From contig JAHEFR010000014.1 in NCBI GenBank assembly GCA_024640085.1, forward strand, positions 1-64,000: 64,000 nt of DNA, in the 5' to 3' direction. A program made the position numbers and the translations under genes. Origin of the DNA: Gammaproteobacteria bacterium. Its GTDB lineage: Bacteria > Pseudomonadota > Gammaproteobacteria > Steroidobacterales > XN24. The notes beneath the pieces are model-generated. The model was given only the letters and a program-made list of their open reading frames with translations. It did no database searches and was not told the origin of the DNA. Positions 61,733 to 64,000 of the stretch are shown one piece after another. Numbering within the stretch: position 1 is the stretch's first letter; the number at the start of each line of letters is the position of its first letter.

Positions 61733-64000
61733 TCAGTCTCTTATTTTGGCTTTTAGATTCCGCTCCAGGCGGCTGATCACCGCTTGCACGACACCGTCTA
61801 CGTCGTCGTCGGTAAGAGTGCGCGAAGATTCCTGTAAAATCAAGCCAAAAGCAACGCTTTTTAGACCGGAATCTATTCGGTCGCCCCGGTAAACGTCGAA
61901 AATCCGCACCTCTCGAAGCAGATCTCCGGCTGCCTTTTTTACCTCTTTTATCAATGATTCCGAGGAGATACGCTCCTCGAGGGCCACCGCCAGATCCCGC
62001 CTGACGGCAGGGAACCGGGAGATATTGCGGTACTCGGGAATAACCGCTTCTGATGTGATATCCATATCTATTTCAAACAGATATGGCGCAATGCTTATGT
62101 CAAATAGAACTTGATGCTTCGGATGCAGTGCGCCGATCCATCCCACGTCCACCTCGCCGCGCCGTATCCGTGCCGCCTGCCCCGGGTGCAGGGCAGGATG
62201 CTCATCCGGGATGAAGCAAAATTGCTCCGGCGCACCGGTCAGCGCCAGCATCGCCTCCAGGTCTCCCTTGAGGTCGAAGAGGTCGCAGGCCGTCCGGTCT
62301 GCGCTCCACTGCTCAGGCCATCGCGGTCCCGCCATCAGGCCGGCCAGGGATCCGATCTGGCGGATCTCCCCGGCCTCGTGGCAGAAACGCAGGCCCGATT
62401 CGAAAATCCGTGCCCTCTCCTGCTGGCGGCTGAGATTCTGCCTGAGCACGCCGAGCAGGCCCGGCCACAGGGAGACCCGCATGTGAGACAGGTCCGATGA
62501 AATCGGATTCGCCAGGCGGATCGGCTCGGTCTCCGGAAATAACGGCGATTGCAGTCTCTCGTCCACGAAGCTGTAGGTGATGACCTCCTGGTAACCGCGG
62601 TCGATGAGTGTCCGGGCCATGCGGGTGGCCGGGACGACGGTCTCGGACACGGGGGTGAACAGGGTGTCTCCACGGACGGGAGTCTCGGGGATGGCGTCGT
62701 AGCCATGGACCCGGGCGACCTCCTCGATGAGGTCCTCCTCGATGGCAATATCGAAACGCCACGACGGCGGCGTCACGATCCAGCCGTCGTCGCCCTCGGT
62801 CACTGTCATGCCGAGGCTCTCCAGGATCCATACGACCTCCCGGTCTGCTACCTCGGCGCCAGTGACGGCGGCCAGGCGCGCCCGGCGCAGCGCGACGGGT
62901 GGACGGACCGGTATCTTCGACTCGTCGGCGACCTCTATCACCGGTCCCACCCGGCCTCCGGCGATCGCCGTCAGCAACTCGGTCGCCCGCTCCACGGCGC
63001 GGCGCTGGCCCCGGGGATCCACGCCGCGCTCGAATCGCAATGAGGCGTCGGTGTGCAGACCCAGACGGCGGGCGCGGCCGCTGATGATGGCAGGATTGAA
63101 GAAAGCGACCTCGAAAAAGACATTCACCGTCTCCTCGCTCACGCCCGACGTATCGCCCCCCATGATTCCGGCCAGCGCCCGGGGCCCGCCGTGATCGGCG
63201 ATGACCAGCATGTCGTCGTCCAGTGTCACTTCCCGTCCGTCCAGGAGGATCAACTTTTCGCGCCTGTCCGCCCAGCGGACGATGATGCCCTCTTCCAGCG
63301 TGTCCAGGTCGAACCCGTGCAGCGGCTGGCCGAACTCAATCATCACGTAATTGGTCACGTCCACCACCGGCGAGATGGGACGCAGGCCGCTGCGGCGGAG
63401 CTTCTCCTTCATCCACAGCGGCGTCTCCGCTGCCGGGTCGATGCCGCGTATCACCCGACCGCAGAATCGCGGGCAGGCCTCCGGCGCGCGGACCTCGACA
63501 GGCAGCGTGTCATCGCATGACGGGACGATAGCGGGGAGATCCGGCCACGAGAGTTCCTTGCGGCTCTTGACGGCCGTCTCCCGGGCGATGCCGAGGACAC
63601 TGAAGCAGTCGCCGCGATTCGGCGTCAGGTCCACGTCGATAACGATATCGTCCAGGGAGAGGTAGTCACGCAGATCGGCGCCTACCGGCGCGTCCGCGGG
63701 CAGGGCCATGATGCCGTCGGCATCGCCGCCGAGCCCCAGTTCGATTTCCGAACACAGCATGCCCCGGGACTCCATGCCCCTGAGTGCCGCCTTGCGGATC
63801 TTCGTCCCGCCGGGCAGCCGGGCGCCGACCAGGGCTGTCGGCGACTTCATGCCCTCGACGACATTGGGGGCGCCGCACACGATCTGCAGCGGTTTGCTCC
63901 CGCCCACATCCACGATGCACACCGAAAGCTTCCGGGCATCGGGATGGGCCACGCAACTGGTCACCTGCCCGACGACGACCTTTTCGAACGCCGGCGCCAC
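61733..64000 (-). CDS. pheT: Phenylalanine--tRNA ligase beta subunit (5'-partial)
   Basis: The visible 755 residues lack about 40 N-terminal residues; the gene runs off the right end of the window. They include the tRNA-binding EMAP-like domain ([40 protein letters not shown]), the B3/4 editing domain, [18 protein letters not shown], the B5 domain and the C-terminal anticodon-binding FDX-ACB domain ([14 protein letters not shown]). It charges tRNA-Phe with PheS. Its context with ihfA and MerR is conserved. Confidence 0.97.
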   Translation of the reverse strand: MAPAFEKVVVGQVTSCVAHPDARKLSVCIVDVGGSKPLQIVCGAPNVVEGMKSPTALVGARLPGGTKIRKAALRGMESRGMLCSEIELGLGGDADGIMALPADAPVGADLRDYLSLDDIVIDVDLTPNRGDCFSVLGIARETAVKSRKELSWPDLPAIVPSCDDTLPVEVRAPEACPRFCGRVIRGIDPAAETPLWMKEKLRRSGLRPISPVVDVTNYVMIEFGQPLHGFDLDTLEEGIIVRWADRREKLILLDGREVTLDDDMLVIADHGGPRALAGIMGGDTSGVSEETVNVFFEVAFFNPAIISGRARRLGLHTDASLRFERGVDPRGQRRAVERATELLTAIAGGRVGPVIEVADESKIPVRPPVALRRARLAAVTGAEVADREVVWILESLGMTVTEGDDGWIVTPPSWRFDIAIEEDLIEEVARVHGYDAIPETPVRGDTLFTPVSETVVPATRMARTLIDRGYQEVITYSFVDERLQSPLFPETEPIRLANPISSDLSHMRVSLWPGLLGVLRQNLSRQQERARIFESGLRFCHEAGEIRQIGSLAGLMAGPRWPEQWSADRTACDLFDLKGDLEAMLALTGAPEQFCFIPDEHPALHPGQAARIRRGEVDVGWIGALHPKHQVLFDISIAPYLFEIDMDITSEAVIPEYRNISRFPAVRRDLAVALEERISSESLIKEVKKAAGDLLREVRIFDVYRGDRIDSGLKSVAFGLILQESSRTLTDDDVDGVVQAVISRLERNLKAKIRD

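Overview
The window reads as chromosomal DNA of a high-GC gammaproteobacterium. The main evidence is gene order: the block fabD-fabG-acpP-fabF-pabB-pabC-mltG-tmk-holB-pilZ, the block pheT-ihfA-MerR-tRNA-Pro, a type II secretion (T2SS) pseudopilin cluster gspG to gspN, and an AddAB-type nuclease pair of the form seen in Chromatiales and Xanthomonadales relatives. I cannot name a genus. Non-ATG starts (GTG, TTG) and 1-8 nt stop/start overlaps are common. No prophage, insertion sequence or CRISPR array is visible.

Layout. 0.2-1.5 kb: a bactofilin and a methyltransferase-like protein. 2.1-5.7 kb (minus): a LolA-like periplasmic protein and an RND/MMPL exporter fused to a C-terminal cyclic-nucleotide-binding (CNB) domain. 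6.1-8.5 kb: a Cu+ P-type ATPase with a palindrome over its -10 element. 8.5-11.7 kb (minus): an orphan TIR-like protein, a 2OG-Fe(II) oxygenase-like protein, a half-size GDT1 transporter, a class D sortase and its apparent dedicated LPxTG-like substrate. 11.8-16.1 kb: an EEP-fold hydrolase and fadI-fadJ for beta-oxidation. 16.2-17.3 kb: a double CNB domain plus rhodanese protein. 17.3-26.7 kb (minus): the fatty acid, folate and replication operon, with a rhombosortase gene at its head. 26.8-32.4 kb: gspG-H-I-J-K-L-M-N. 32.3-38.4 kb (minus): addA and addB. 38.5-50.1 kb: glycogen/maltodextrin genes (malQ, glgX, glgB, glgP) around an SGNH-hydrolase/TPR protein. 50.3-57.4 kb: envelope lipid genes (AsmA-like, MlaC, an alpha/beta hydrolase joined to MlaA) with a second 2OG oxygenase-like gene. 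57.5-58.8 kb: dadA. 58.8-60.9 kb: a secreted duplicated-domain protein, a broken outer-membrane protein gene and decayed sequence. 60.9-64.0 kb: tRNA-Pro(GGG), MerR, ihfA and a 5'-truncated pheT.

How the parts fit. Cell-envelope functions dominate: protein export (T2SS pseudopilins), two different C-terminal protein-sorting enzymes (class D sortase and rhombosortase), lipid trafficking (AsmA, MlaC, MlaA, an RND/LolA-like pair) and a bactofilin. The central operon links fatty acid synthesis to folate, peptidoglycan and replication functions. The glycogen genes form a degradation/branching set without glgA or glgC nearby. The observations most worth a second look are the compact Gram-negative sortase/substrate pair, the RND-CNB fusion, the orphan TIR-like protein with Gln at the usual catalytic Glu position, the hydrolase-mlaA unit, and the outer-membrane protein pseudogene with two lesions.
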